DNA from: Acidobacteriota bacterium
GTDB lineage: Bacteria; Acidobacteriota; Terriglobia; Terriglobales; Acidobacteriaceae
Reading direction: 5' to 3'
Assembly: GCA_003225005.1 (NCBI GenBank)
Contig: QIAN01000222.1
Coordinates: forward strand, 1-64,000
Length of the DNA: 64,000 bases
Positions within the stretch are counted from its first letter, which is position 1, and each line of letters starts with the position of its first letter. The notes beneath the pieces were generated by a model, which was given only the letters and a program-made list of their open reading frames with translations, searched no databases and was not told the origin of the DNA. Made by a program: the position numbers and the translations under genes. This document shows positions 1-8,532 of this stretch, piece after piece.

Positions 1-403
1 GAAAAATGCTTCTCCGTCGACCGGAAGGCGGAAAGATTCGCGACATCCAGCCCCTGTCACCACCGAAGACGCTCGTCTGGTGTTGTGCCCCTGGGTTAGG
101 TTTAGGTGATTCCATCTCAGCAGCTGCATCTTCGTTAGTAGCGACGACGCCGATCAGTTTCGAAACGAAAATCAAGCCGTGCGGTTGTACGGTGTCAACC
201 ATGGGTCTATCTGAGGCTCGGGGCCTAGTGCTTTTTCGGGTTATCCGAGGGGGCATAGGGGTTACACAGAGACTGGGTGCCACAGGCACCGTGTCGTCTA
301 CAGGCCATAGTCATACTCACCCTCGAACCCGAGCGTCTCCAGAACCGACTGGCCACCACCAGAGAAGATCACCGGAGATGGAGGGGCTCTTCACCCGAGA
401 CGC
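1..403 (-). other. Long noncoding 3' region of IS110-type element, possible guide (bridge) RNA region
   Basis: This stretch follows the transposase stop on the minus strand and has no convincing gene. It contains a perfect 9-bp inverted repeat, GAGCGTCTC at 331-339 and GAGACGCTC at 397-405, the second arm overlapping the transposase stop codon. Between that and the window edge lies a tight hairpin, GGTGCC-ACA-GGCACC, at 276-290. IS110-family elements carry a structured guide RNA in a noncoding end: upstream of the transposase in the IS110 group, downstream in the IS1111 group. The upstream gap here is at most 113 bp, so a downstream RNA fits better. The outer end of the element cannot be placed. 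Confidence 0.35.
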
Positions 404-1471
404 TCAAGCGGCTTGCGATTTTAGTTTTTCTGCGTCGAAGTTTTCTCCCTTCTTCCAAAGTGTCAGCGTAATCGCTGCCAGCTTGCGCGCCAGCGTGAGA
501 CGCGCCATGGTCGGCTTGATGCCTTTGGCCAGCGCAGCTTGGTAGAAGTCCTGGAACGGTCCGGAACGCACACTGGCCATGGTGGCCGCTCCTTTGAACA
601 GACCTTTGAGATCATGGTTGTGGTCTTTGTTCAGGCCCCGGATGGAAAGCAGTTTCTTGGAACGCCGCACTTGACCTTCGACCAAGCGGTATTCCGCACT
701 GATGCGGGTTTCCAAGGCCAGTCCGCTATAGGCCCACAGTTGTCGCTTGCTGCGGAAACGATGCGGAGTCTGGATCAGGGCCACGGCCAGCGCCGAGCGA
801 ATCGGCCCCAGATACGGAATCTGTCGCAGCTTCGCGGTGATGGCATGCTTGCGACTTTCGGCCAGCAGTTCCCGCCGCGCTTGCTGACGCAAGTGTTGCA
901 ACATGTCCAGCTGCTCATAGAGTCGCTCCGCTCGTCGCCGCACGCCGGCTTCCCGAATCTTGGCCAGCCACTGAGCTCGATGCCGACGATAGTAGACATC
1001 TCTTCCCGCACAAGGAATCGCCCAGCTGCGATACACCGCTTTCAGTCGGTTCATGACCCGCGACAGGTCTTTAACGATGGTCAAGTAACTCCGCGCCAGT
1101 TCCCGCAGCATGCGCACGCCTGTCTCGCCGTGGTAAACCGGTTTGAGCTGATTGCCGCGTAACAACTCCGCCAGCTTGCGGGCATCGATCCGATCACTCT
1201 TGTTCCCGTCTTTGAGCAACGCGTTCTTCCGTGGATTGCACACCACCAGTTTGTCAACGTGAGGCTTGAGCAAATCGTACAGCCAGACCGACCAGGTTCC
1301 TTCCTCGAAGGTCACTGACAAAGTTCCGCGCAAGCCGGCGAAGAACTGAAGAATCGTCGCCGCTTCTGTTTCCAGAATCGATTCCATGACTAACTTACCC
1401 GTGGAATCCAGTACCGCCACCACGATGGTTGCTTGATGAACGTCCAGCCCAATATACTTTTCATCGTCCAC
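404..1471 (-). CDS. IS110-family transposase
   Basis: The product is a 355-residue DEDD transposase of the IS110 (probably IS1111-like) family, which mobilises its element by an RNA-guided recombinase mechanism. The N-terminal RuvC-like domain shows the first Asp in YIGLDVHQ (about residue 10), Glu in VTFEEG, and paired Asp residues in NKSDRIDARKLAEL. The C-terminal Tnp_20 domain carries IPYLGPIRSALAVALI, and the serine that acts as nucleophile in this family should lie near YSGL. Start is GTG at 1471, preceded by AAAGGAG about 8 bases upstream. Length matches the family, so the gene looks intact. Only 113 bp separate it from the next gene, including a GC-rich palindrome AAAGGGGCGCCCTTT at 1523-1537. 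Confidence 0.9.
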   Translation of the reverse strand: MDDEKYIGLDVHQATIVVAVLDSTGKLVMESILETEAATILQFFAGLRGTLSVTFEEGTWSVWLYDLLKPHVDKLVVCNPRKNALLKDGNKSDRIDARKLAELLRGNQLKPVYHGETGVRMLRELARSYLTIVKDLSRVMNRLKAVYRSWAIPCAGRDVYYRRHRAQWLAKIREAGVRRRAERLYEQLDMLQHLRQQARRELLAESRKHAITAKLRQIPYLGPIRSALAVALIQTPHRFRSKRQLWAYSGLALETRISAEYRLVEGQVRRSKKLLSIRGLNKDHNHDLKGLFKGAATMASVRSGPFQDFYQAALAKGIKPTMARLTLARKLAAITLTLWKKGENFDAEKLKSQAA

Positions 1472-1584
1472 GAGGGTGCTCCTTTCTGTAGGTCATGATG
1501 CAGACCATCACAACCTACTCCTAAAGGGGCGCCCTTTTATAATGCGGTTACAACAGCGCCGGGAGCGTTCCTCCGTTTTGACTG

Positions 1585-2253
1585 CTAGGATGCCGCCCTC
1601 AGGCTGCAATTCTGTATTGGCAAAGCGCGTAAAACCACAGGAACGGATGCACCCTTACAAAAATTGTTTACATCGCACTGTGGATCAAGTGCAGCCTGAT
1701 TGTTTCCCGCTAGTACGAAGATGTTTGTTATTCCATTCGTGCAGAACGTTTCTCCATCAAGGAGTTGGAAGCTGAAGTTCTTTCCTGTCGTTGAAACCAA
1801 TTGCAATGCTACGGAAACGCAATTCTGTACCAACGTCTGGTTAGTTCCTATTGTTGCGCAAGCTGGAAGAACAAATCCCTCTTCTCCTCCCAGAGCAAGC
1901 AAACTACATGGAGGAGCCGGAAGAGGTATGCCAGATTGCCCGCACCCGGGACCCGTAGTGATTATTGGGAAGCCTCCCTGCTGCGAACTGAGACTGCTTC
2001 CTTTGACTACAAAAATCACATTTCCGAAGGAGATCGGATCTACCGTCACAGCTGACGCATCAAGATTCAGCTTGTATGAACTCACGACTCCTGTTGTGCC
2101 GTCACTATTAGCTCTTATGGCAGAGCCTAGATATTCAAAGTTGCCAATGGTGATCGACTTGGTTTGTGGAGCGTTTGACTTTGTTTGTGCAACCGCTGGT
2201 GAAACGGCTAGAAGTACTAACAGAACCACTGCCCAAACCGTATTGATGAACAT
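1585..2253 (-). CDS. Secreted protein of unknown function
   Basis: The product has 222 residues with a clear Sec signal peptide (hydrophobic VVLLVLLAVSP followed by AVAQ near residue 22), so it is exported. The mature part is rich in Ser, Thr, Gly and Asn. It has about seven cysteines, which suggests disulfides, and no recognisable catalytic motif. The ATG is preceded by GTGAGGACAA, a usable ribosome binding site. It sits between the IS110 transposase and a tRNA-Sec fragment, so it may belong to an integrated element. The C-terminus ends 113 bp before the transposase and shows no sign of truncation. Function not recognised. Confidence 0.6.
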   Translation of the reverse strand: MFINTVWAVVLLVLLAVSPAVAQTKSNAPQTKSITIGNFEYLGSAIRANSDGTTGVVSSYKLNLDASAVTVDPISFGNVIFVVKGSSLSSQQGGFPIITTGPGCGQSGIPLPAPPCSLLALGGEEGFVLPACATIGTNQTLVQNCVSVALQLVSTTGKNFSFQLLDGETFCTNGITNIFVLAGNNQAALDPQCDVNNFCKGASVPVVLRALPIQNCSLRAAS

Positions 2254-2680
2254 TTGTCCTCACAGATTAGGAGACTAGGCGGGGGAAAGCGCATTATAGT
2301 CCATGGTGGCCCTCGATCGGTATCTTTGATGTGGTGGGTCCCAGGTTTCGGTTTTCGCAGGGACTCACGTTGTCGAAAAGGACCTCGACTTGTGTGGGCT
2401 GGCTTCGCAGAAAGAATAGCAATGAACGCAAGAATCGAGGCGATTGATCGCATTGATAGCTCCCCGTTTCTCAGCGGAAGCATCATAACTGCAACATCGC
2501 TATATCCCTCACTGACCTTGGTCGTGGTCGTTTTGGCGAAGAACTGCTGTGATAAAAACGTGATAGTTCCATGTTCAGAACGGGTCAGAGTTGAACAAAA
2601 CGGATCAGAACGCATTTCTGGTAACTGGTTGAAGAATCAAGTAGAGTAGAGAATTTTCCTAACCCGTCAGAACACACTAG
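2254..2680. other. Gene-poor stretch left of the tRNA fragment
   Basis: About 430 bases without a gene I can support. Open frames exist on both strands (one on the minus strand begins MRSIASILAFIAILSA, signal-peptide-like) but lack a homologous look and overlap the start of the neighbouring secreted-protein gene. The stretch should contain the promoter of that minus-strand gene. It may be the inner edge of an integrated element ending at the tRNA-Sec fragment. Confidence 0.3.
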
Positions 2681-2685
2681 GTGAT

Positions 2686-2751
2686 CTTCAAAACCGGTGG
2701 GTGGCAGGCAATCCTGTCACCGGTGGGTTCGACCCCCATTCGCTTCCGCCA
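2686..2751 (+). tRNA. selC: 3' half of a selenocysteine tRNA (selC fragment, probable att site)
   Basis: The sequence begins with an anticodon loop CTTCAAA (anticodon TCA at 2688-2690), characteristic of tRNA-Sec. A long variable arm follows: GGTGGCAGG (2700-2708) pairs with CCTGTCACC (2713-2721) around a 4-base loop. The T arm is GTGGG-TTCGACC-CCCAT (2723-2739). An 8-base acceptor strand TCGCTTCC, discriminator G and encoded CCA end at 2751. No matching 5' half (GGAAGCGA, D arm, 5' anticodon stem) lies upstream; resemblance stops at the anticodon loop. This is the usual footprint of a tyrosine-recombinase insertion at the 3' end of a tRNA gene, with the intact copy expected to the left, outside the window. 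As it stands it cannot fold into a tRNA. Confidence 0.7.
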
Positions 2752-3011
2752 AGAAATCCCCTGGAAACAGGCCTTTCCTATGAGCTTGTCTGTCCGTGGG
2801 CTTCCTCGCGGACCTCCAAACAAATCGTCAGCCGTCCGCATGTGCAGGCTTGCCAGAATTGCGGCCTTGATTCCGATGACTCGCTGACGCCCCTCCTCCA
2901 TGACGGTGAATGGTACATCTTCGCCGTATGTCGCTTTAATGTCGCGCTCTTTCCTGCTCTTCGGACGTTCTCGTTGACTGGTGAACCGCCGCGACCTACT
3001 ATTGCCGCTCA

Positions 3012-6005
3012 GTGGTCACTCCATCCCAATTCATCGGCCAAACCATTTCGCACTACCGCATCGTCGAGAAACTGGGCGGCGGAGGGATGGGTGTGGTTTA
3101 CAAGGCCGAGGACACCCGGTTGCACCGATTTGTCGCCCTGAAATTCCTGCCCGATGAAGTCGCCAAAGACACCCAAGCTCTTTCCCGTTTTCAACGTGAA
3201 GCGCAGGCCGCGTCGGCTCTCAACCATTCCAACATCTGCACGATTCACGACATCGGCGAGGAGAGCGGCCAGGCGTTCATCGCCATGGAGTTCTTGGATG
3301 GCCAGACTCTGAAGCACTTGATCGGCAACCGCCCTCTTGAACTGGAGACGCTGCTTTTGCTCGGAATTGAGATCGCAGACGCGCTGGACGCGGCGCACGC
3401 GGAAGGAATCGTTCATCGCGACATCAAGCCCGCGAATATTTTCGTAACTAAACGCGGACACGCCAAGATTCTCGACTTTGGGTTGGCGAAGGTTGCGGCG
3501 GCGAAAAGCTCGGCCGGTCAGGTGGCTGCCCTTAACACAAATTCGGGCACGCTGGATGGTGAGAACCTGACCAGCCCAGGCGCGGCCATCGGCACGGTGG
3601 CGTACATGTCCCCGGAGCAGGCGCGGGCGAAAGAACTGGATGCGCGCAGCGATTTGTTCTCCTTCGGTGCGGTGCTGTACGAAATGGCGACGGGCGCATT
3701 GCCTTTCCGCGGCGAGAGTTCTGCGGTCATCTTCCGCGAGATTCTGGATCGTGACCCGGTTCCGCCGGTACGGCTGAATCCTGACCTTCCGCCCAAGCTG
3801 GAAGAGATCATCAATAAAGCGTTGGAGAAGGATCGAGAGCTGCGCTACCAGCACGCTGCCGACATGCGGACCGATTTGAAGCGGCTGAAACGGGAAACGG
3901 ACACGGGACGTTCGGGTGCGGCTAGTTCCGCGGCGATGCCGGTGGGGTCGGATAGTGGTTCTCGGGCGGCAGTGGCGCCGGCAATTCCGTCTTCGGGTTC
4001 GACTCCAGCAATGGTTGCGGCATCTTCGTCGGACGCCACTCAGCCGCCGGCAGCCATGGCGAGTGGGGGAAGCAAACTTTGGAGAGTGCTTCTTCCGACG
4101 GCTATCGTTTTCATCGCGGCACTCGTTGCCGCTGGCCTCTACCTGCGCTCGCGGCCGGAAGCCGGGGCGACGAAGACAGAGCGGCTCACCGAGAAAGACA
4201 GCGTGGTGCTCGCGGATTTCGACAACAAGACTGGTGATGCCGTCTTCGATGATGCACTGAAGCAGGCGTTGTCGGTACAACTCGGGCAATCACCATTCCT
4301 CAATATTCTCTCCGACCGCAGAGTCGAAGAAACGCTGCGTTTGATGGGCCGTCCCTCGACAGAGCGGATCACCCGCGATGTGGCGCGGGAACTTTGTATT
4401 CGGACGGGCAGCAAGGCGATCGTCCTCGGGTCGATTTCCAACCTGGGAGGCCAGTACGTGATTGGCCTGAACACCGTCGGATGCAACAGCGGAGATACGC
4501 TGGCCACTGAACAGGAGCAAACAGACGCGAAGCAGGACGTGTTGAAGGCGCTTAGCACGGCGGCCTCTGCGCTGCGGGGAAAACTTGGTGAATCCCTGGC
4601 CACCATCCAGAAGTTCGATGTCCCGGTGGAGGCAACCACACCTTCGCTGGAAGCTTTGAAAGCTTATAGCATGGGCATTACCACCGGGCGCACGAAGGGC
4701 GATGCTGAGGCCATTCCGTTCATGAAGCGCGCCATTGAACTCGACCCCAATTTCGCCATGGCCTATGTCGGGCTGGGCGTCGAGTACGCGAACCTCGGGC
4801 AAGCAAGCCTGGCGGCCGGATATGCCAAGAGAGCCTATGACCTCCGAGATCGCGTGAGTGACCGCGAGAAGTACCGCATCTCCGCGTTTTACTATCAGTA
4901 CGTCACCGGTGAAGTGGAAAAGGCCACGGAAGCATACGAACTCTGGGCCAAAACTTACCCGCGGGATCTGGTACCGCACACCAACTTGGGTTACATATAT
5001 AGCACTCTCGGACAATACGACAAGGCAGCGGCCGAGACTGAACAGTCGCAGCGTCTTGAGCCCAGTCTGACGGGGTTCGGTAATCTTGCTGGCATTTACA
5101 TGAACCTGAACCGTCTGGACGACGCGCGGTCAGTGCTGCAGCAGGCCCAAGCCAACAAACTCGATGGGTTGGTGATTCGTGTCACCTGGTACGACCTTGC
5201 ATTTCTGCGCAGTGATGCGGCTGAAATGGAGCGGCAAGCAGCCTGGGCAGCCGGCCGGCCCGGGGAAGAAGACTCGATGCTCTCGACCCAGTCTGATACT
5301 GAAGCCTATTACGGTAGATTGACTCGAGCCCGCGACTTCTCTCGCCGTGCGGTGGACGCCGCGGTACGGGCCGATTCCAAGGAGACGGCTGCGCTGTGGC
5401 AAGCCAACGCCGCCTTGCGGGAGGCTGAGTTCGGCAATACTGCCGTCGCCAAACAGCAGGTGGGTGCTGCCCTGGCTAGGGCTCCGGGACGAGACGTAAA
5501 AGTGCTGGCCGCCATGACCCTAGCGCGAGCAGGCGAGACGGCACGAGCGAAGGCGATCGTCGAGCTGTTAGAAAAAAGCGAAGCTACCAACACAATGCTG
5601 AAGATTTACTGGCTGCCGACGATCAAGGCAGCCATCGAACTCAACAGGGGTAACTCATCTCAGGCACTGATTGATCTGGAAGCACCCGCCCCGTACGAAC
5701 TGGGTGGGCCAGTGCCCATAAGCGGCTTATACCCGGTTTACGTGCGCGGCCTCGCGTTCCTGACGGCTCACAACGGCGCTGCGGCCGCCGGTGAGTTCCA
5801 GAAGATTCTCGATCACCGCGGCATCGTGCTCAACCTGCCTCTGGGAACGCTGGCCCAACTGCAACTTGGCCGGGCCTATACATTGTCTAGCGACACGGCT
5901 AAGGCTCGAAGCACCTATCAGGATTTCTTCAACGTCTGGAAAGATGCCGACCCCGACATCCCCATCCTGAAGCGGGCCCGGGAGGAGTACGCGAAGCTGC
6001 AGTGA
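3012..6005 (+). CDS. Membrane-anchored serine/threonine protein kinase with TolB-like and TPR regions
   Basis: A 997-residue Hanks-type kinase. Residues about 14-280 form the kinase domain: glycine loop [14 protein letters not shown] (21-34), ATP-binding Lys44 in VALK, catalytic HRDIKPAN (135-142), DFG at 155-157 and [21 protein letters not shown] Ser/Ala/Pro-rich linker precedes one membrane segment near 355-377. The outer part begins with a TolB/FlgO-like stretch ([20 protein letters not shown]) and continues as many TPR-like helical repeats to the end. In this family the kinase domain is cytoplasmic and the repeats are presumed to sense or bind partners outside. The start is GTG with no strong ribosome binding site. 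A remnant of a second, similar tail lies at 6446-6543, and a STAS gene follows 67 bp later. Confidence 0.92.
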   Translation: MVTPSQFIGQTISHYRIVEKLGGGGMGVVYKAEDTRLHRFVALKFLPDEVAKDTQALSRFQREAQAASALNHSNICTIHDIGEESGQAFIAMEFLDGQTLKHLIGNRPLELETLLLLGIEIADALDAAHAEGIVHRDIKPANIFVTKRGHAKILDFGLAKVAAAKSSAGQVAALNTNSGTLDGENLTSPGAAIGTVAYMSPEQARAKELDARSDLFSFGAVLYEMATGALPFRGESSAVIFREILDRDPVPPVRLNPDLPPKLEEIINKALEKDRELRYQHAADMRTDLKRLKRETDTGRSGAASSAAMPVGSDSGSRAAVAPAIPSSGSTPAMVAASSSDATQPPAAMASGGSKLWRVLLPTAIVFIAALVAAGLYLRSRPEAGATKTERLTEKDSVVLADFDNKTGDAVFDDALKQALSVQLGQSPFLNILSDRRVEETLRLMGRPSTERITRDVARELCIRTGSKAIVLGSISNLGGQYVIGLNTVGCNSGDTLATEQEQTDAKQDVLKALSTAASALRGKLGESLATIQKFDVPVEATTPSLEALKAYSMGITTGRTKGDAEAIPFMKRAIELDPNFAMAYVGLGVEYANLGQASLAAGYAKRAYDLRDRVSDREKYRISAFYYQYVTGEVEKATEAYELWAKTYPRDLVPHTNLGYIYSTLGQYDKAAAETEQSQRLEPSLTGFGNLAGIYMNLNRLDDARSVLQQAQANKLDGLVIRVTWYDLAFLRSDAAEMERQAAWAAGRPGEEDSMLSTQSDTEAYYGRLTRARDFSRRAVDAAVRADSKETAALWQANAALREAEFGNTAVAKQQVGAALARAPGRDVKVLAAMTLARAGETARAKAIVELLEKSEATNTMLKIYWLPTIKAAIELNRGNSSQALIDLEAPAPYELGGPVPISGLYPVYVRGLAFLTAHNGAAAAGEFQKILDHRGIVLNLPLGTLAQLQLGRAYTLSSDTAKARSTYQDFFNVWKDADPDIPILKRAREEYAKLQ

Positions 6006-6072
6006 AATTTCTTGGGTTATGTTCAGCGGATTCCATTAAGAGCAGCTCGAAGATCGGAAAGGAACTTGGCTT

Positions 6073-6414
6073 ATGCTGGAGATTCAGACCACGCACCTGC
6101 GCCTTGACGTTGTTGTCCTGGAAATAACGGGAAGAATCAAGATCGGCAGGGAAGGCAAGCAACTGGAAGAGGCCGTCGACAGCCTCGTGAGTGGGGAGCG
6201 GAAAAAGGTTATCTTTGACCTAACCGGCGTGACGCACATCGATAGCACTGGAATTCGGATCATCGTGATGTCTGCCGGCCAAGTGAAGAAGGCGGGAGGA
6301 GAGTTGCGACTGGCAGGGGCCAACGGACATGTGGAACAAGCGTTGAAGATGACGCACATAGATCAGATTGTCGGACTGCACCCCACGACCGTGGCAGCGG
6401 CGACAGGCTTCTGA
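6073..6414 (+). CDS. STAS-domain anti-sigma factor antagonist
   Basis: The product has 113 residues and is a single STAS domain of the SpoIIAA/RsbV type. In this family the protein binds an anti-sigma kinase and is switched off by phosphorylation of a conserved serine. The signature VTHIDSTGIRIIV gives the predicted phospho-Ser in DST. Length and the pattern of alternating strands and helices are normal for a complete protein. It lies 67 bp downstream of a Ser/Thr kinase on the same strand, so a regulatory link with that kinase is plausible. No cognate anti-sigma factor or sigma factor is seen nearby. Confidence 0.85.
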   Translation: MLEIQTTHLRLDVVVLEITGRIKIGREGKQLEEAVDSLVSGERKKVIFDLTGVTHIDSTGIRIIVMSAGQVKKAGGELRLAGANGHVEQALKMTHIDQIVGLHPTTVAAATGF

Positions 6415-6445
6415 CATGGATAGGGAGGTGGTGGCCTTATCCAAA

Positions 6446-6543
6446 GTGTTGCCTGTCAGGATTTCCTCACCCTCTGGAAAGATGCCGACCCCGACATCCC
6501 CATCCTGAAGCAAGCCAAGGCGGAGTACGAGAAGCTGCAGTAG
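6446..6543 (+). pseudogene. Remnant of a second kinase/TPR C-terminus
   Basis: This short in-frame piece reads [20 protein letters not shown] followed by AKAEYEKLQ and a stop. It closely copies the last 29 residues of the kinase gene that ends at 6005 ([20 protein letters not shown] and onward). The DNA is highly similar over about 85 bp. Nothing of the rest of a kinase precedes it: the STAS gene ends just upstream. It is therefore the tail of a lost paralogue or a partial duplication. Confidence 0.7.
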
Positions 6544-6848
6544 CTTGCCGGAGTTCGGTCTTTAGTGACCTTGGTTGAAACCGCCGCGATTGTGTTTCTG
6601 TGGCAGGTATCCTCATCGAACTTGCTATCTTCGCGAAAGCGCCGTCTGACGCGGCATTCACCTGGTCTAACGCAACCTCAGATCGCCCGCAAGCGGAGAG
6701 TGTCGGAGCGAACCATACGCGCGCGCCTAGAAGAGCTACCGCCGGAGCCACCGAAGGAGACCACCGCCGCTGATGTGTTGAGGCTGCGTATGCGTGCGAA
6801 CCGGGGCAGGAATACGTTCTGACAAAAACCCTTCTCAGGTACATGATG

Positions 6849-6987
6849 AGGTCGGCATTAGCACTACTCTATTTCTCAATTTGGCGATCCGCCTGTATGA
6901 AAGATTTGGTTTCGAGCGGACTAACGATGGGCCTTCGATCTCTTTGGCACGCTGCTGTTCACGATGGTGAATCCCCTCTCGCGATAA
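6849..6987 (+). pseudogene. C-terminal remnant of a GNAT acetyltransferase
   Basis: One frame reads LFLNLAIRLYERFGFERTND and then, after a frame change, DLFGTLLFTMVNP with a stop at 6985-6987. The pattern (N)xAIxLYERFGFxR...LFGTxLFTM is the usual end of a GNAT N-acetyltransferase. The acetyl-CoA-binding part is missing. The surrounding 6544-7174 region shows no other supportable gene; a short frame at 6565-6822 has no family resemblance. The stretch is decayed sequence between the kinase/STAS pair and the permeases. Confidence 0.45.
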
Positions 6988-7174
6988 CCGAGCCTCGCTT
7001 CCGTCGCTGAACAGCCAAGGCGGCATCCCTTGGATGGTTCGCGCTGGCCGGCGATCCTCTAGCTTCATTTCTGCAACAAAATATCTCTGGAATCCGTATC
7101 CAATATTGATTGGCACGGAATCCGCGGAGAGGCTTACCTTCCCGGCTGGACCGCGTCCAACTGCTGGTAGCGCT

Positions 7175-8434
7175 GTGTCTTTGAGCGATCTCATTTTCGA
7201 CGTCCTGCGGACATTGTGGGCACACAAGCTGAGGGCATTTCTGACCATGTTTGGCATTGCCTGGGGAATCGTGTCGATTGTGCTGATGGTGGCGGCGGGA
7301 GAGGGGCTACGCAAGGGCCAGGAGGATCAGGCCAGGAATCTGGGCAAGGACGTGATGATCGTTTTCCACGGCCGCACCAGCCTGCAGGCCGGTGGGACGC
7401 ATGCGGGACGAGTGGTGCACTGGGAGGCTGAGGATGTCCCGGTCGTGCAGTCTGAGTCTCCAGACTGCGAATACGCGATTCCGGAGTTAGAGCAGGATAC
7501 TGTGCGCACGCACAGCAATTTCAACAATGCAGCGTTCACCGTGACCGGGTCGTATCCACAGTTCGGATACATCCGGAGTCTCGACGTGGGCCAGGGACGC
7601 TTCTACGACTGGGATGATATGCGCGAGGAAAGGCGTGTGGCGTTTTTGGGATCGGACGCGGCCAAACAATTATTTCAAGGGCGCAGTCCCGTGGGCGATA
7701 CGGTTTACTTGAACGCCTTTCCCTACACCGTGATTGGCGTGATGGCTAAGAAGAAACAGGATTCGAGCTACGACGGTTGGGACGTGAACAAGGTTTTTGT
7801 TCCGTTCTCCGCCATGCGGCGTGATTTTCCCGACAAACCGCCCGGAACATCGAGCACTTTTGATCAATTGCTGGTAACGCCGAAATCTGTCGAGCAGCAT
7901 GAAGCTTGCAAGCACGAAGTGCGCGTAGCGCTGGCGCGAATGCATCGCTACGAGCCTGCGGACAAGGAAGCTTGCCCCATCTGGGATACGGTGCAGGAGG
8001 CGCAGGCGTTCAAGACGATGACGGACGGAATGAAGTATTTCCTGGGAGCGGTGGGGATTGTGACGCTGCTGCTGGGTGGCATTGGCGTGATGAATGTAAT
8101 GATGGTGGCGGTACGCGAACGGACGCGGGAGATTGGCGTGCGCAAAGCGATCGGGGCTCCGTCGGGAACCATTTTGCGGCAATTCTTTCTCGAGGCCTTG
8201 ATTATCGCTTCTCTCAGCGGAGTGATTGGGCTGGGAGTGGCATTCGGCTTTTGCGCACTGGTGAATCTGTTGCCGATGCCCGACTTCTTTGCTGGTCTGC
8301 TGCCCAGTTGGACTTCAGGGTTGGTGGCGACCGGCTTGTTGGGGACGGTTGCCGTGGGCGCGGCGCTGTACCCGGCGCGGATGGCGGCTTCCGTCGATCC
8401 TATTGAGGCGTTGAGGTATGAGGCCGGGGGATAG
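7175..8434 (+). CDS. MacB-type ABC transporter permease (first of a pair)
   Basis: An integral membrane permease of the MacB/FtsX-like class, about 419 residues from the proposed GTG at 7175. The open frame extends further upstream to 7034, but those residues look unlike the family. The N-terminus DLIFDVLRTLWAHKLRAFLT runs into the first membrane segment and is typical. A large periplasmic MacB core domain follows, then three C-terminal membrane segments with the conserved IGVMNVMMVAVRERTREIGV and RKAIGAP motifs, ending DPIEALRYE. A second permease follows in the same direction. No ATP-binding subunit is encoded in the window, so one must be supplied from elsewhere. Confidence 0.85.
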   Translation: MSLSDLIFDVLRTLWAHKLRAFLTMFGIAWGIVSIVLMVAAGEGLRKGQEDQARNLGKDVMIVFHGRTSLQAGGTHAGRVVHWEAEDVPVVQSESPDCEYAIPELEQDTVRTHSNFNNAAFTVTGSYPQFGYIRSLDVGQGRFYDWDDMREERRVAFLGSDAAKQLFQGRSPVGDTVYLNAFPYTVIGVMAKKKQDSSYDGWDVNKVFVPFSAMRRDFPDKPPGTSSTFDQLLVTPKSVEQHEACKHEVRVALARMHRYEPADKEACPIWDTVQEAQAFKTMTDGMKYFLGAVGIVTLLLGGIGVMNVMMVAVRERTREIGVRKAIGAPSGTILRQFFLEALIIASLSGVIGLGVAFGFCALVNLLPMPDFFAGLLPSWTSGLVATGLLGTVAVGAALYPARMAASVDPIEALRYEAGG

Positions 8435-8442
8435 GAATGTTT

Positions 8443-8515
8443 ACCACGAAGGGCACGAACGATCACCAAGAAAACCTGACTCTGTCACTTAGTGAAACTT
8501 CGTGTCTTTGGTGGT
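8443..8515. repeat. Intergenic imperfect inverted repeat between the permease genes
   Basis: ACCACGAAGGGCACGAA at 8443-8459 and TTCGTGTCTTTGGTGGT at 8499-8515 are inverted copies matching at 14 of 17 positions. A small palindrome, TCACT-T-AGTGA, lies inside. Repeats of the form CACCACGAAGG.CACGAA are common between genes in acidobacterial and related genomes. It could fold as an RNA hairpin between two cotranscribed genes. Confidence 0.5.
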
Positions 8516-8532
8516 TCATAGATTTTCAACGA

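Noticed and set aside
2217-2615. Minus-strand frame with a signal-peptide-like segment upstream of the secreted protein
   Set aside because: It overlaps the start of a better-supported gene and the remainder is low-quality sequence.
3009-4289. A 426-codon open frame antisense to the kinase gene
   Set aside because: High GC content keeps antisense frames open. The translation is Arg/His-rich with no domain, while the opposite strand encodes a complete kinase.
6565-6822. 85-codon frame with a helix-turn-helix-like stretch (QIARKRRVSERTIRARLEEL)
   Set aside because: The rest of the frame is not protein-like and there is no ribosome binding site. The resemblance is too short to call a regulator.
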